Source: JAXLXE01 sp046328115
Lineage (GTDB): Bacteria; Chloroflexota; UBA6077; JACCZL01
DNA length: 64,000 nt
Direction: 5' to 3'
Assembly: GCA_046328115.1 (NCBI GenBank)
Contig: JAXLXE010000001.1
Span: forward strand, 1,860,001-1,924,000
The translations under genes and the position numbers were made by a program. Positions 8,145 through 18,538 of this stretch are shown here, in pieces. The number at the start of each line of letters is the position of its first letter. Within the stretch, counting starts at the first letter, position 1. Below the pieces are notes generated by a model, which had not been told where the DNA came from, searched no databases, and saw only the letters and a program-made list of their open reading frames with translations.

Positions 8145-9902
8145 GTGAACAACTCGCACGTGCCCACCAGCCGTCTCGCACGCCGCGCCCGCTGGGTTCT
8201 CCGCGTGGCGCTCTTCCTCAGCGTCATCGCCTGGATCCAGCCGGCAGCCGCCGCCGGACTCGCGCCCCGTGCCACCGACACCGAGGCACGCCAGCTCAAT
8301 CCCTACATCTGGCCCTCGCATGACTGGCGTTCACCAGGCTTCATCTCAGTGGTGGACGGCAAGATGTACGACCCAGACTGCTGGCCTATTCAGTCTGTAG
8401 GCTCCAACGTGCCCAACCTCATCTACCGCGAGTCCATCCTGGAGAACCTTGAGTGGATGCGCCAGCACCGCGTCCGCTGGATCCGCATCTTCATAACCGG
8501 GCATCGCGAACAGCTTGACCTCAGCCCGGATCTCGCCATCGGGCGGCTGGGAGAGCTGGTGCGTCTGGTGGAGGCCTACAACGCGCGGATTCCGAAGTCT
8601 GAGGCGATCTACCTGTTCGTGGTCCTGACCGACTACTACGGACAAGGCGTCCCGGGCGACACCTACACCCGCGACAATCCCCAGGGCTGCGAGTTCGTCG
8701 TGTTGCCCGCGCCCTGGTTCCGCCGCGACCACCGGTCGTTCGACTTCGAGTCCGAGTGCGGCGACCCGCTGGTCCGTGACGCGCCGAACTACGAGGTGAA
8801 CTACAAGCCCTGGGTCATGCAGATCGTCTCAGCCATGGCGGACAGCCCCACCATTTTGGGCTGGCAGCTTGGCAATGAGCTCAAGGCGCGCAGCAGCACC
8901 CGCAACGGGATCTCCATCGATACCGCGTTCGACTGGTACTCAGAGTTCGTGCGTGACATGGTGGATTCCATCCGCTCGGTAGATCGCAACCATGTCATCA
9001 TCACGCCCGGCCAGTACTTCAGCGAGATGATCGACCTACCCTACCGGCCAGACGGCAAGAACCTGGAATCATCGCTAAGAACCACGTACCTCCGTCGTCT
9101 GGATAGCGTCATGCGGGACTGCGGCGAGTACTGCTGGAACGTCTGGAATCTGACCTTTTACGACTTCAACCTGTACCCCGCGGACGATGCGATGGCGCTG
9201 GCACGCGGGAACGTCGCCACGCTCGCGACCGAATATGGCTTCACGCTCGGTACCAAGTACGAGGAGGACGTGCGTTTCGGCGGCGATCGACTCCAGGCAC
9301 TCAGATCCGGCATCTCGCGCTCATGGCAAGACGTATTCAATGAGAACCACGACGCGTTCTGGGGCCTCAGCGAGACCACGACCCAGCTCAAGCTTTCGGG
9401 GATAGCCGCGTGGGGATCCACCAACCCGGATCCGGAAACCGATCCTGGCAGCGATCTGGATCGGCGACGCGGCATCAGCCACGCGCCAGAAGGCATGAGC
9501 CTGTGGAATCAGTGGGGCAGCGTGGCAAACGAGCTGGAGTTTCGGAATGCCAAGTCCGGCCAGTCCTCCGCCTGTCTGGACGCCAACACATCCGGTCGTA
9601 GCGCGCCGCCGCCCTCAGGCTCGCGCCCCACGCCCACCTCGCCGTTGGCGTTCCGCGTCTCCGATCCACCGTCGCCCCCACTCGAAGTGACTGGTTTCGT
9701 GGTGGGCATCAACACAGATCCCAACGACCCGTTCATCGAGATCGAGGTGTCGCGCGGGCGTGAGCTCGTTCGTCTACCTCGTGGTCGGGCTGCCCGCGCC
9801 ATCAAGCCGGTCAATCTACGCGACAACGTGCGGGTGAAGGGCTGGCCAATGGGTGACGATGTGGTCTGGGCCACCTCCATTGAGTCAGCAGGACGCCGCT
9901 GA
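8145..9902 (+). CDS. Secreted GH5-like glycoside hydrolase
   Basis: A 585-residue exported protein with a basic N-terminus, a hydrophobic segment and an AAAA-type cleavage region near residue 37. The catalytic domain looks like a clan A (beta/alpha)8 barrel close to GH5 mannanase or glucanase families. It has GWQLGNELKAR, with the Asn-Glu acid/base at about residue 246, and LATEYGFTLG, with the probable nucleophile Glu near 364. A Ser/Pro linker (about 480-500) leads to a C-terminal beta-rich domain of about 80 residues, possibly OB-like (VTGFVVGINTDPNDPFIEIE and DNVRVKGWPMGDDVVW). GTG 8145 is preceded by a GGGGGAG stretch. The polysaccharide substrate cannot be told from sequence. Confidence 0.75.
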   Translation: MNNSHVPTSRLARRARWVLRVALFLSVIAWIQPAAAAGLAPRATDTEARQLNPYIWPSHDWRSPGFISVVDGKMYDPDCWPIQSVGSNVPNLIYRESILENLEWMRQHRVRWIRIFITGHREQLDLSPDLAIGRLGELVRLVEAYNARIPKSEAIYLFVVLTDYYGQGVPGDTYTRDNPQGCEFVVLPAPWFRRDHRSFDFESECGDPLVRDAPNYEVNYKPWVMQIVSAMADSPTILGWQLGNELKARSSTRNGISIDTAFDWYSEFVRDMVDSIRSVDRNHVIITPGQYFSEMIDLPYRPDGKNLESSLRTTYLRRLDSVMRDCGEYCWNVWNLTFYDFNLYPADDAMALARGNVATLATEYGFTLGTKYEEDVRFGGDRLQALRSGISRSWQDVFNENHDAFWGLSETTTQLKLSGIAAWGSTNPDPETDPGSDLDRRRGISHAPEGMSLWNQWGSVANELEFRNAKSGQSSACLDANTSGRSAPPPSGSRPTPTSPLAFRVSDPPSPPLEVTGFVVGINTDPNDPFIEIEVSRGRELVRLPRGRAARAIKPVNLRDNVRVKGWPMGDDVVWATSIESAGRR

Positions 9903-9999
9903 AGAATTGCCGCCCCCGCGCTTCCCGCGCGCCCCTGGATGCAGGCGTATCGGCGAGGCATACTCCAGCCGACTCGGCACTTCGTAGCAGGGAGCAGAT

Positions 10000-11135
10000 T
10001 TGAAGCTCTACGAATTCCAGGCCAAAGAGCTGTTCGCGCGGGCTGGCATCCGCGTGCCGCGCGGCCGGATGGTGACGGACCCGGCCGGCGCGGCGGAGGC
10101 CGCGGCTGAGCTGGGGCGGTGTGTGGTGAAGGCCCAGGCGCACGCCGGCGGCCGGGGCAAGGCGGGTTTCATCAAGCTCGCCGAGAGTCCAGAGCAGGCC
10201 CGCGCCCACGCGCAGGGTATGTTGGGCCAGACCTTCAAAGGGTTCCTGATCACCCGCCTCCTGATCGAGGAGGCGGTCTCCATCGCCGCGGAGTACTACC
10301 TCGCCGTAACGGTGGACCGCATCAGCCGCTCTCCCATCATGATCTGCAGTGCCATGGGGGGTGTGGATATCGAAGAGGTATCGGCGAGCACTCCAGACAA
10401 GATCGTGAACCTCGTGGTTGACCCCGCGTACGGTCCGTTTGACTACCAGCTCCGCGACCTGGCGGAGCGTGCAGGCCTGGATCCAACGGCGCAACGCCAG
10501 TTCGTGGACGTGGCCCAGCGGCTGTACCGCGCATTCGCGGACAACGACGCCTCCCTGGCCGAGATCAACCCGCTCATGGTGACCGGTGACGGCGTGGTGC
10601 TGGCCGCGGACGCCAAGTTTGACGTGGACGACAACGCGCTCTTCCGTCACGAAGAGCTGCTTGGCTACAAGGAAGAGTCAGAGGAAGATCCCATCGAAGC
10701 GGAAGCGCACCGCCAGGGGATCACCTACGTCCGGATCGGCGGCGACATCGGAATCATTGGCAACGGCGCCGGCATCGTCATGACCACGCTGGACCTGGTC
10801 ACTCGGGCCGGCGGCAAGCCCGCGAACTTCCTGGATATCGGCGGCGGCGCGCGTGCAGATCACGTCCGCCGCGCCCTCTCCATCATCCTGATGGATCCCA
10901 ACGTGAAGGGCATTTTGTTCAACATCTTCGGCGGGATCACGCGCGGCGACGAAGTAGCCGCGGGCGTGCTGGAGGCCACGTCCACGATGGACATCAAGGT
11001 GCCCATCGTGCTGAGGATGGCTGGTACCCGCGCGGAGGAGGGGCTGAAGATCTTGGCGGGATCCACGCTCGTACCGGCGCTGGACGCGCTGGACGGAGCG
11101 CGGAAAGTGGTGGCGCTGGCACGCGGAGAGACGCT

Positions 11136-11139
<4 letters not shown>
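10000..11139 (+). CDS. sucC: Succinate-CoA ligase (ADP/GDP-forming) beta subunit
   Basis: SucC forms the nucleotide-binding half of succinyl-CoA synthetase, which links the TCA cycle to substrate-level phosphorylation. The N-terminus KLYEFQAKELFARAGI is characteristic. The ATP-grasp domain shows VVKAQAHAGGRGKAGF, the C-terminal ligase domain shows FLDIGGGARADHVRRAL, and NIFGGITRGDEVA is near the end. Length (379 residues) is normal. TTG 10000 is chosen because it gives the conserved first residues and is preceded by a GGGAG stretch. The stop overlaps the sucD start by 4 nt (GTGA), so the subunits should be co-translated. Confidence 0.97.
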
Positions 11140-12008
<869 letters not shown>

Positions 12009-12030
12009 CGAATCGTAGACACAGAGCCAT

Positions 12031-12073
12031 CGCTGCATGAAGGCCGCGAGACATTCGCGGCCTTCATGCAGCG
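12031..12073. repeat. perfect 19-bp inverted repeat with 5-nt loop spanning the midA start
   Basis: The arms 12031-12049 and 12055-12073 are exact reverse complements, separated by GACAT. The right arm contains the ATG at 12066 and codes for the conserved FAAFMQ segment of the downstream methyltransferase. In mRNA the hairpin would sequester the start codon. There is no U tract, so it is not a typical intrinsic terminator. It may be an inverted duplication of the 5' end of the gene. Confidence 0.9.
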
Positions 12074-13235
12074 CGCGCTCTACGGGCCTGACGGCTACTA
12101 CATCCGCCACGCCGCGCTGGGCGGTCAGGGAGCGGACTACTTCACTTCACCACAGCTCCACCCCGTGTTCGGCGCGCTGGTGGGCAGGTTCGCGTGGCTC
12201 ATCTGGACCGCACTGGGACGGCCCAGAGAATTTGATCTGGTGGAGGTTGGCGCCGGCGACGGCACGCTCTGCGCGGATATCCTGCGTTGGGCCGCCACAG
12301 ACGAGCCGGCGCTTTTTGAGGCAATCCGCTATACCGCGATTGAGACCAGCCCACGGCTTCGCGCGATCGGAGCGGCCAGATCAGCCGGCCTCGGTTCCAC
12401 CCCTCCCCACTGGACCCAGGAGCTTCCGCCCCCACGGTCCGTGCGTGGCTTCATCCTGGCCAACGAGCTCCTGGATGCCCTGCCCGTCCACCTCGTGGCG
12501 ATACAGAGCGAACGCCTGCTGGAGCAGTACGTGCGGTGGGAGACGGAAGGCCCTCGCCTAGAATCAGGTGAGCCCTCCAGCGCCGCCATCAACGAGTATT
12601 TCGAGCGCCTGGGCCTCTGGCCGGGAGAAGGGTGCACCGCCGAGGTCAACCTCGCCGGAGTCAGACTTGCAGGGCAGCTAGCCAGCGCGCTAGATCGTGG
12701 AGCACTGCTGCTGGTTGACTACGGCTATCCCGCCGAGCTCCTGTACGCTCCACACCGCCGAGCCGGCACACTCCTGTGCTACCGCGGCCACCGCGTCAGC
12801 AGCGATCCCCTCAGAGACGTGGGGCAGCAGGACATCACCACCCACGTGGACTTCACCAGCGTCGCACGGGCGGGCGAAGCGGAGGGGTTGTCCACGGCGT
12901 GCCTCATCAGCCAGGCCCAACTGCTCGATCTACTGGGACTCCCGCTTTACCGCGGACAGCTTCGCTCCGCGAGCACCACACCCGCCGAGCAAGATGCCGG
13001 CGCCCGAGCGTTGGCAGCGCTGGTAGATCCGGAGGGTCTCGGCGCGATCATGGCGCTGGCGCAGACGCGCGGCTGCGATCTCGGGACGATCGAGCATTCC
13101 GCCCGGTCGCTCCCCCAACCCCGCTGGCAACCCCCACTTCCAACCGAGCGGATGCGTCTCATTGACCCATCGTCAGTAGACACCGGCGACCTCCGACGCC
13201 TTTGGGAAGAGATGGCCGCCACGGACGACGCGTGA
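12066..13235 (+). CDS. SAM-dependent methyltransferase, MidA/NDUFAF7 family
   Basis: A class I methyltransferase of the DUF185/MidA family. In mitochondria this family methylates an arginine of a complex I subunit during assembly; bacterial roles are less clear. Motifs include FMQRALYGPDGYY, QGADYFTSPQLHPVFG, the SAM-binding LVEVGAGDGTLCADIL, FILANELLDALPVH, and GALLLVDYGYP with GTLLCYRGHR. ATG 12066 is the first standard start, but family proteins usually have residues before FMxxALY. The frame is open back to 12009 and reads GRETFAAFM in register with the family, without ATG, GTG or TTG. A non-standard upstream start, or loss of the original N-terminus through the inverted repeat, is possible. 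sucD lies just upstream. Confidence 0.88.
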   Translation: MQRALYGPDGYYIRHAALGGQGADYFTSPQLHPVFGALVGRFAWLIWTALGRPREFDLVEVGAGDGTLCADILRWAATDEPALFEAIRYTAIETSPRLRAIGAARSAGLGSTPPHWTQELPPPRSVRGFILANELLDALPVHLVAIQSERLLEQYVRWETEGPRLESGEPSSAAINEYFERLGLWPGEGCTAEVNLAGVRLAGQLASALDRGALLLVDYGYPAELLYAPHRRAGTLLCYRGHRVSSDPLRDVGQQDITTHVDFTSVARAGEAEGLSTACLISQAQLLDLLGLPLYRGQLRSASTTPAEQDAGARALAALVDPEGLGAIMALAQTRGCDLGTIEHSARSLPQPRWQPPLPTERMRLIDPSSVDTGDLRRLWEEMAATDDA

Positions 13236-13382
13236 CCAGCCGCGCACCCCGCCCAGCCAGTGACATTGCATCCGGAATTTTCCCGTGAGCGTACGACATA
13301 CAGCATCGTGTCGCATTCGCCTAACGCACGTTCGCGATCGGTAATGCCTGGCGGCTAGGATTCCCAAAACGGAGGAGGGTGG

Positions 13383-14411
13383 ATGCGCACGCTGTTGTCG
13401 CCCCAGTGGCGGGTGTTCTATCTCACGCTGCTGGTCGGCCTGATCACCGGCACCATCACGTCGCTGATGGTCGCCACCATGATCGGCGACGTCAGTATGG
13501 CGCGGCCATCGTTCTGGTTCTTCGTGGCCATCTCCAGCGTACTGTTCATCGGTTTCCCGCACTACGTCCTGTTCAAAATCGCCCTCCGCCGGCAGCTTGG
13601 CCGGTTTCTGAAGCTCTTTTACGGAGCGGTCGAGCGCCCGGCGCCCCGCCTGGAGCACTGGTCTCGGTCGCGCGAGCTCGACGATCTTGACTCGTTGTTC
13701 GCGCAGCTCCTCAATGAGCTGCGCGAGTACATCGACCGCTCAGTCTCACGCGGTGTGGAGCTGGAACGGCTCCAGCGGTACTTCAGCCCGGCCGTGGTGG
13801 GCGCACTCGCGGATGAGGCCGGTTCGGGCCTGGACCGCGTCTCCAAGATGCGCGTGACCGTCCTGTTCTCAGACATCCGGGGCTTCACGCCGATGTCCGC
13901 CAAGCTGAGTCCGGACGAGGTGGTGGAGTTCCTCAACGAGTACTTCACGGTCATGATCGCGCGCGTGCAGGAGGAGCGCGGCACCGTGCTCAAGCTCATC
14001 GGAGATGCCGTGATGGCCGTGTTCGGCGCGCCCACATCAGCGCCAGACGACACCGAGCGGGCGCTACGCGTGGGCTGCGCTATGCAGGACGAGTTCAGGC
14101 GCCTCGAGGAAGACTGGCGCTCACGGGGTAAGGAGCCGCCGCTCGGCATGGGCGTGGGGATCAACTGCGGCGAGGTAGTCGTCGGCAACATCGGCTCGCC
14201 ACACCACCTGGACTACACGGTGATCGGCGATACGGTGAACGTGGCCAGCCGCCTCTGCGGAGTTGCCACGCCAGGCCAGGTGCTCGTGTCCTCAGACATC
14301 GTGGAGTCGCTACGCCAGGTGGACGGCGTGGAGCTGGCTTACGCCGGCGAGTACTCGCTCAAGGGTAAGGACCTCCCGGTCATGGCGTACGAGGCGCGGC
14401 GCGTGGCCTGA
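13383..14411 (+). CDS. Class III adenylate cyclase, membrane-anchored
   Basis: This protein should make cAMP from ATP. Two N-terminal membrane helices (about residues 10-33 and 42-63) are followed by a coiled linker and a class III cyclase homology domain. It has VLFSDIRGFT with metal-binding Asp164, LKLIGDAVMAVFG with adenine-contacting Lys204 and second metal Asp208, and GVGINCGEVVVGNIG. HLDYTVIGDTVNVASRL supplies Asp277/Thr279 plus the transition-state Asn and Arg. Lys with Asp/Thr favours ATP over GTP. The C-terminus (YSLKGKDLPVMAYEA) is typical. A GGAGGAGGG Shine-Dalgarno at 13371-13379 fixes ATG 13383. No cAMP receptor gene is visible nearby. Confidence 0.93.
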   Translation: MRTLLSPQWRVFYLTLLVGLITGTITSLMVATMIGDVSMARPSFWFFVAISSVLFIGFPHYVLFKIALRRQLGRFLKLFYGAVERPAPRLEHWSRSRELDDLDSLFAQLLNELREYIDRSVSRGVELERLQRYFSPAVVGALADEAGSGLDRVSKMRVTVLFSDIRGFTPMSAKLSPDEVVEFLNEYFTVMIARVQEERGTVLKLIGDAVMAVFGAPTSAPDDTERALRVGCAMQDEFRRLEEDWRSRGKEPPLGMGVGINCGEVVVGNIGSPHHLDYTVIGDTVNVASRLCGVATPGQVLVSSDIVESLRQVDGVELAYAGEYSLKGKDLPVMAYEARRVA

Positions 14412-14426
14412 CGCGCCCCAGCGCTC

Positions 14427-15761
14427 TTACGGCGACGGTACGCCGATCACGTTCTCGGCCAGCCACGGATCTCCCTCGTCAAAGAGCCGCGCCAGATCCG
14501 GTCGACCGCGCGAGCGAACCACCCCGGCATTGTCCACCAGCGTCCCGGAGAAGATGGTCAGCGCGCTGCGCTCGCCCGTTCGGAACGCGGCCAGCTCCTC
14601 GGCCGCCACGCGCTGGATCTCCGCGCGCCGCGTCAACATTGCCAGGGTCCGCGGATTCACCGGTGCCAGCTCAACAGTCCGATCGCGAATCGTCCCCACA
14701 CGTTCCCAGACACTCCTCGGCGCCAGCACCGCCCCGTCAAGAGTCGTCCAGGTTCCAGCACACAAGGGCTCCAGCAGCGCGCGATAGGGTACCTGCCAGC
14801 TCACCACCGGCCCACTCAGGACCGCGTTGGGGGCGCTGACCGACATGTCAACGTGGTTCCCCATCGCCAGGCGGCCGGAGGCCTGCGCCACCACGGCGGC
14901 CGTCGGTCCGTGCTGGTGCATCGCGATCAGGGCTGCCTGGACTGGCAACTCAAGCAGCTCGCGCACCAGGGCACCTTCCGTTGCGGAGTCTGACCAGTAG
15001 CCGGACCAGCGCAGGTGGACGTGCGCGGACGGGTTCACCCGCGCAACCCCCAGCGCAAACGCGTTGATACCGCGCAGCACTTCAGACTGGGGCACCGCCG
15101 CCACGTAGCCGAGGTTTGACCCCGACTCCACCGCCAACCCGGCGATGAGCCCCGAAATGTACCGCGCTTCGTCATCCAGCACGTTCACCGTGACAAGATT
15201 CGGCGGATCACTCGAGGACCTCTCGTCAGAGACCTGGACCACCAGCACGCCCGGCGCGCCACGCGCCACACCCCGGGCCGCCTCGCCACGACCCGGTGCC
15301 GCGACGATGATTGCCCGAGCGCCCGCATTTACCAGCCGTCGCGCCGCCGCGCCCACGGCTGCGTCCTCGTCGTCCAGCCCATCCACGTACAGGCCGGCGT
15401 CAAGCCCGGGGAGCTCGGCGCGAACCGCGGCGAAGCCGTGCTCATGGGCCGCGTTCCAGCCGCCATCCTGGACGGATCCCACGTAAACGCGGCCCACGGC
15501 GCACCCGTCCGTCCGGCGCTCGCCGGTAACGGCACGAGCGGCGGGCGACGGAGACGGGGAAGGTGAAGGGGAGCGGAAGACAGCGGCCGGTGACGGCCTC
15601 GCCGCCCCCGCGCTGACCGGGCTGGGGCTTGCCAATCCAGGCGCGGCCGTCGCCGTGGCGCGCGGGGCAGGCGGCGGAAGGCATCCACCCAGGGCCACCA
15701 TCGCCAGTGCCAAAGTACCAAGGACATGGGCGGGGCCTGACCACATACGGAGGTGAGTCAC
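14427..15761 (-). CDS. BMP-family substrate-binding lipoprotein
   Basis: A 444-residue lipoprotein of the Med/BMP/PnrA family, which binds nucleosides or related ligands for ABC importers. The signal ends in LGGC (lipobox), followed by a long Ala/Pro/Ser-rich spacer to about residue 80 with an SPSPSPSPSP run. The binding domain starts at VGRVYVGSVQDGGWNAAHEHG, a BMP hallmark, and includes ISGLIAGLAVESGSNLGYV and a later HVDMSVSAPNAVLSG segment. GTG 15761 is assumed; ATG 15746 would also retain the signal. No permease or ATPase gene is adjacent, so its transporter must be encoded elsewhere, or it may act as a sensor. Confidence 0.82.
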   Translation of the reverse strand: MTHLRMWSGPAHVLGTLALAMVALGGCLPPPAPRATATAAPGLASPSPVSAGAARPSPAAVFRSPSPSPSPSPAARAVTGERRTDGCAVGRVYVGSVQDGGWNAAHEHGFAAVRAELPGLDAGLYVDGLDDEDAAVGAAARRLVNAGARAIIVAAPGRGEAARGVARGAPGVLVVQVSDERSSSDPPNLVTVNVLDDEARYISGLIAGLAVESGSNLGYVAAVPQSEVLRGINAFALGVARVNPSAHVHLRWSGYWSDSATEGALVRELLELPVQAALIAMHQHGPTAAVVAQASGRLAMGNHVDMSVSAPNAVLSGPVVSWQVPYRALLEPLCAGTWTTLDGAVLAPRSVWERVGTIRDRTVELAPVNPRTLAMLTRRAEIQRVAAEELAAFRTGERSALTIFSGTLVDNAGVVRSRGRPDLARLFDEGDPWLAENVIGVPSP

Positions 15762-15881
15762 GGGGAGAGAGTCTACCTAAGGCGTGGCCACGTCGCACTG
15801 AATCCGACCGGCCCGACGGGCACCCGCCCTCGGCGAACGCCAGACAGGTCCTGGCTTCGGGTCTCAGGTTCAGGTCTTGGG

Positions 15882-15887
15882 TATAGT
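15882..15887 (+). promoter_or_regulatory. candidate -10 box placing transcription start at the ggt start codon
   Basis: TATAGT lies 8 nt before ATG 15896. A start site 6-9 nt downstream of this -10 would give a leaderless or nearly leaderless mRNA. The intervening GGGG is the only possible ribosome-binding stretch and is very close to the ATG. No clear -35 box was found. Confidence 0.4.
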
Positions 15888-15895
15888 GGGGCCCC

Positions 15896-17506
15896 ATGGC
15901 ACACGCACGCACTGGACGGCAGCCCGCGCTGGGTACGCGCGGCATGGTCGCGTCTCCCCATCACGCGGCCACCCAGGCCGGCCTTACCATGCTGGACCGC
16001 GGCGGTAGCGCCGTGGACGCGGCTATCGCAACCAACGCGGCGCTGGGAGTGGTCTACCCCCACATGGCCGGTCTGGGCGGCGATCTCTTTTGCCTGATCT
16101 GGGACGCACACGCCCGCCAGCTCCACGCCCTCAATGGGAGTGGCCGCGCCGCCCGCGCCGCCACGATCGAGTCGTACGCGGAGAAAGGGCACACGCGGAT
16201 TCCACAGCGCGGCCCACTGTCCATCGTGACCGTGCCGGGAGCCGTGGATGCCTGGCGGGCGATGCACCAGCGCTTTGGCAAGCTCCCCCTTTCAGACGCG
16301 CTCGCGCCCGCCATCGATCTGGCTGAGCACGGCTTCGCCGTCAGCGAAAGCCTGGCAGCGTGGGCCGCTCGTGATGAATCAGAGCTGGCCGCCCACCCGG
16401 CGACCTCTGCCGCGTTCCGGCCCCAGGGCCGCCCGCTGCGGCACGGCCAGCGCCTTCAGCTCCCCCACCTGGCTGCCACACTCCGAACCATCGCGATCCG
16501 AGGGCCAGACGCCCTCTATCGCGGCGACATCGCCGAGCGGTTGCATCGCTACCTGGCAGACATCGGCGCTCCGCTAGCAGGCGAGGATCTGGCCTCGCAT
16601 CGGTCAGACTGGGTGGAGCCCATCTCCATCGACTACCGTGGCCTTCGCGCCTATCAGCTACCCCCGAACACCCAGGGTCTCACCGCGCTGCAGATGCTCG
16701 GGATGCTACGCACGTTCGAGCTGGCTGCCCTGGGAGACCGTTCTGCGGCGTATGTCCACCTCATGGCGGAGGCCGCCCGCGTTGCATTTCTGGACCGAGA
16801 TCGCTATTGCGTGGACCCGGCCTTTACCGATCTCCCAATCTCAGACCTGCTTTCGGACGCCCACATCTCCGCACAGAGAGCGACGATCGACCCATCACGG
16901 AAGACGGACTCGGTGCCAGGCGCCTCTATGGGCGGCGACACCTGCTACTTCTGCGCGGTCGACCGAGACGGCAACGCCGTCTCAATCATCCAGAGCATCT
17001 ACTTTGACTTTGGCTCCGCCATCGTGGCCGGGGACACCGGCGTACTCCTGCAGAACCGTGGCTCGTTCTTCTCCCTGGATCCTGCGCACCCCAATAGCCT
17101 CGGGCCAGGCAAGCGCACATTCCACACGATCATCCCGGCAATGCTGTTCCGCGACGGGCAGCCGGCGCTGCTCTACGGCTCCATGGGTGGTGAGGGACAG
17201 CCCCAGACTCAGGCGGCGCTCGCTACCCGCATCGTCGACTTCCGGCAAGACGTGCAGACCGCGATCGAGGCGCCGCGCTGGCTCTACGGCCGGACCTGGG
17301 GAGCGGAATCGTCAGCCTTGCGGATCGAGGAGCCGTTCGGCAGCGAAGTCGCCGCTCGCCTCGAGAGCATGGGACACCGGGTGGAGGTCACCACCGGCTG
17401 GAGCGATGCACTGGGGCACGCACAGGCCATCCAGATTGATCGCGAGCAGGGCGTGTACTGGGGCGGGGCCGATCCGCGGGGAGATGGGCTGGCCGCCGGC
17501 TGGTAA
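15896..17506 (+). CDS. ggt: Gamma-glutamyltransferase family protein
   Basis: An Ntn hydrolase that transfers or hydrolyses gamma-glutamyl groups, as from glutathione, after autocleavage into two subunits. The N-terminal half shows GMVASPHHAATQAGLTMLDRGG, AAIATNAALGVVYPHMAGLGGD and SIVTVPGAVDAW. The small subunit should begin at Thr349 in MGGDTCYFCAVDRDGNAVS. NRGSFFSLDP, FHTIIPAMLF and LYGSMGGEGQPQTQ complete the signature. GGDT in place of the classic TTH shows that this belongs to the broad GGT-like branch, so glutathione need not be the substrate. No signal peptide is apparent. It ends 5 nt from the convergent gpsA. Confidence 0.92.
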   Translation: MAHARTGRQPALGTRGMVASPHHAATQAGLTMLDRGGSAVDAAIATNAALGVVYPHMAGLGGDLFCLIWDAHARQLHALNGSGRAARAATIESYAEKGHTRIPQRGPLSIVTVPGAVDAWRAMHQRFGKLPLSDALAPAIDLAEHGFAVSESLAAWAARDESELAAHPATSAAFRPQGRPLRHGQRLQLPHLAATLRTIAIRGPDALYRGDIAERLHRYLADIGAPLAGEDLASHRSDWVEPISIDYRGLRAYQLPPNTQGLTALQMLGMLRTFELAALGDRSAAYVHLMAEAARVAFLDRDRYCVDPAFTDLPISDLLSDAHISAQRATIDPSRKTDSVPGASMGGDTCYFCAVDRDGNAVSIIQSIYFDFGSAIVAGDTGVLLQNRGSFFSLDPAHPNSLGPGKRTFHTIIPAMLFRDGQPALLYGSMGGEGQPQTQAALATRIVDFRQDVQTAIEAPRWLYGRTWGAESSALRIEEPFGSEVAARLESMGHRVEVTTGWSDALGHAQAIQIDREQGVYWGGADPRGDGLAAGW

Positions 17507-17511
17507 GACGG

Positions 17512-18516
17512 TCAGCGCTCCGCGGTGGGCTCGCGGCCCATCAGTTCGGCGATCGCCTGGCGCGGCGGCTTCTCCTCAAACAGAATCGCGTGAAGCTGGC
17601 CCGCGATCGGCATCTCCACGCCCAGGCGCGCCGCCAGGCGCACGGCCGCCTGCGTGGCCGGGATCCCTTCCACTACTTGCGGCGTGGACTGGATCACTTC
17701 CGCCACCGGCCTACCGGAACCAATCAGCTCGCCGGCGCGACGGTTGCGGCTGTGGCGACTGGTGCACGTTGCCACCAGGTCGCCGATACCCGCGAGGCCA
17801 GCCACCGTCTCAGCCCTGCCACCGGCCGCCACGACCAGCCGGCCAATCTCCGCCAGACTCCTGGTCATCAGCGCAGCCTTGGCGTTGTCACCACCCCCGA
17901 TCCCGTCGCTGATCCCCGCGGCGATGGCCACAACGTTCTTCAGCGAGCCACACAGCTCCACGCCCACGACGTCGGCGTTGGTGTACACCCTCAGCTCGGC
18001 GCAGTTGAACGCGCGCTGTAATTGCTCGGCAACACCAGTATCGGCACACGCAATGACCGTGGCGGTGGGGATGCCACGGCCCACCTCCTCGGCGTGAGTA
18101 GGGCCAGACAGCGCGGCAACGCTCCGCCGCGCCGAGTCTCCCAGCTCTGATTCGATCACCTGGGAGACGCGAAGCAGCGACCCCACCTCCAGCCCTTTGG
18201 TGCCGTGGACGACGAGCGCTTCCGGCGGCACGTACGGTGAGGCCGCCCGCGCCAGATCGCGCACGCCGCGCGAGATCGGAGCGAATACCACCACGTCCGC
18301 GTCCATGAGCGCCGTTCGCAGATCAGCCGTGACCCGCACCCGGTCACCCAGCTTGACGCCCGGCAGATACCGCGGATTCTCGCGTGCGGACTGGATCTCC
18401 CGCGCATGCTCCTCGCGTCGGCACCACAGCGATGTCTCGTGGCCGCGCCGGCTCAACACCATGCTCAGCGCAGTCCCCCAGCCCCCGGCGTTGAGCACGG
18501 CGGCCCGAATCACCAC
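17512..18516 (-). CDS. gpsA: NAD(P)H-dependent glycerol-3-phosphate dehydrogenase
   Basis: GpsA reduces dihydroxyacetone phosphate to sn-glycerol-3-phosphate for phospholipid synthesis. The Rossmann motif reads NAGGWGTALS, with Asn where Gly usually opens the motif. It is followed by LWCRREEHAREI, NPRYLPGV, HGTKGLE and ALSGPTHAEEV. VELCGSLKNVVAIAAG contains the catalytic Lys, and GIGDLVATCTS is near the C-terminus. Length (334 residues) is normal. The gene is divergent from plsY, which uses its product. The first-Gly substitution is the only oddity. Confidence 0.95.
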   Translation of the reverse strand: MVIRAAVLNAGGWGTALSMVLSRRGHETSLWCRREEHAREIQSARENPRYLPGVKLGDRVRVTADLRTALMDADVVVFAPISRGVRDLARAASPYVPPEALVVHGTKGLEVGSLLRVSQVIESELGDSARRSVAALSGPTHAEEVGRGIPTATVIACADTGVAEQLQRAFNCAELRVYTNADVVGVELCGSLKNVVAIAAGISDGIGGGDNAKAALMTRSLAEIGRLVVAAGGRAETVAGLAGIGDLVATCTSRHSRNRRAGELIGSGRPVAEVIQSTPQVVEGIPATQAAVRLAARLGVEMPIAGQLHAILFEEKPPRQAIAELMGREPTAER

Positions 18517-18538
18517 GCTGCTCCGCTGGCGGCGCGGC

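Noticed and set aside
9811..10650. 279-codon minus-strand frame over sucC
   Set aside because: It overlaps the strongly conserved sucC coding sequence and resembles no protein family.
12031..12073. Rho-independent terminator of sucCD
   Set aside because: The stem is perfect but lacks a T tract and its right arm is inside the next gene's coding sequence.
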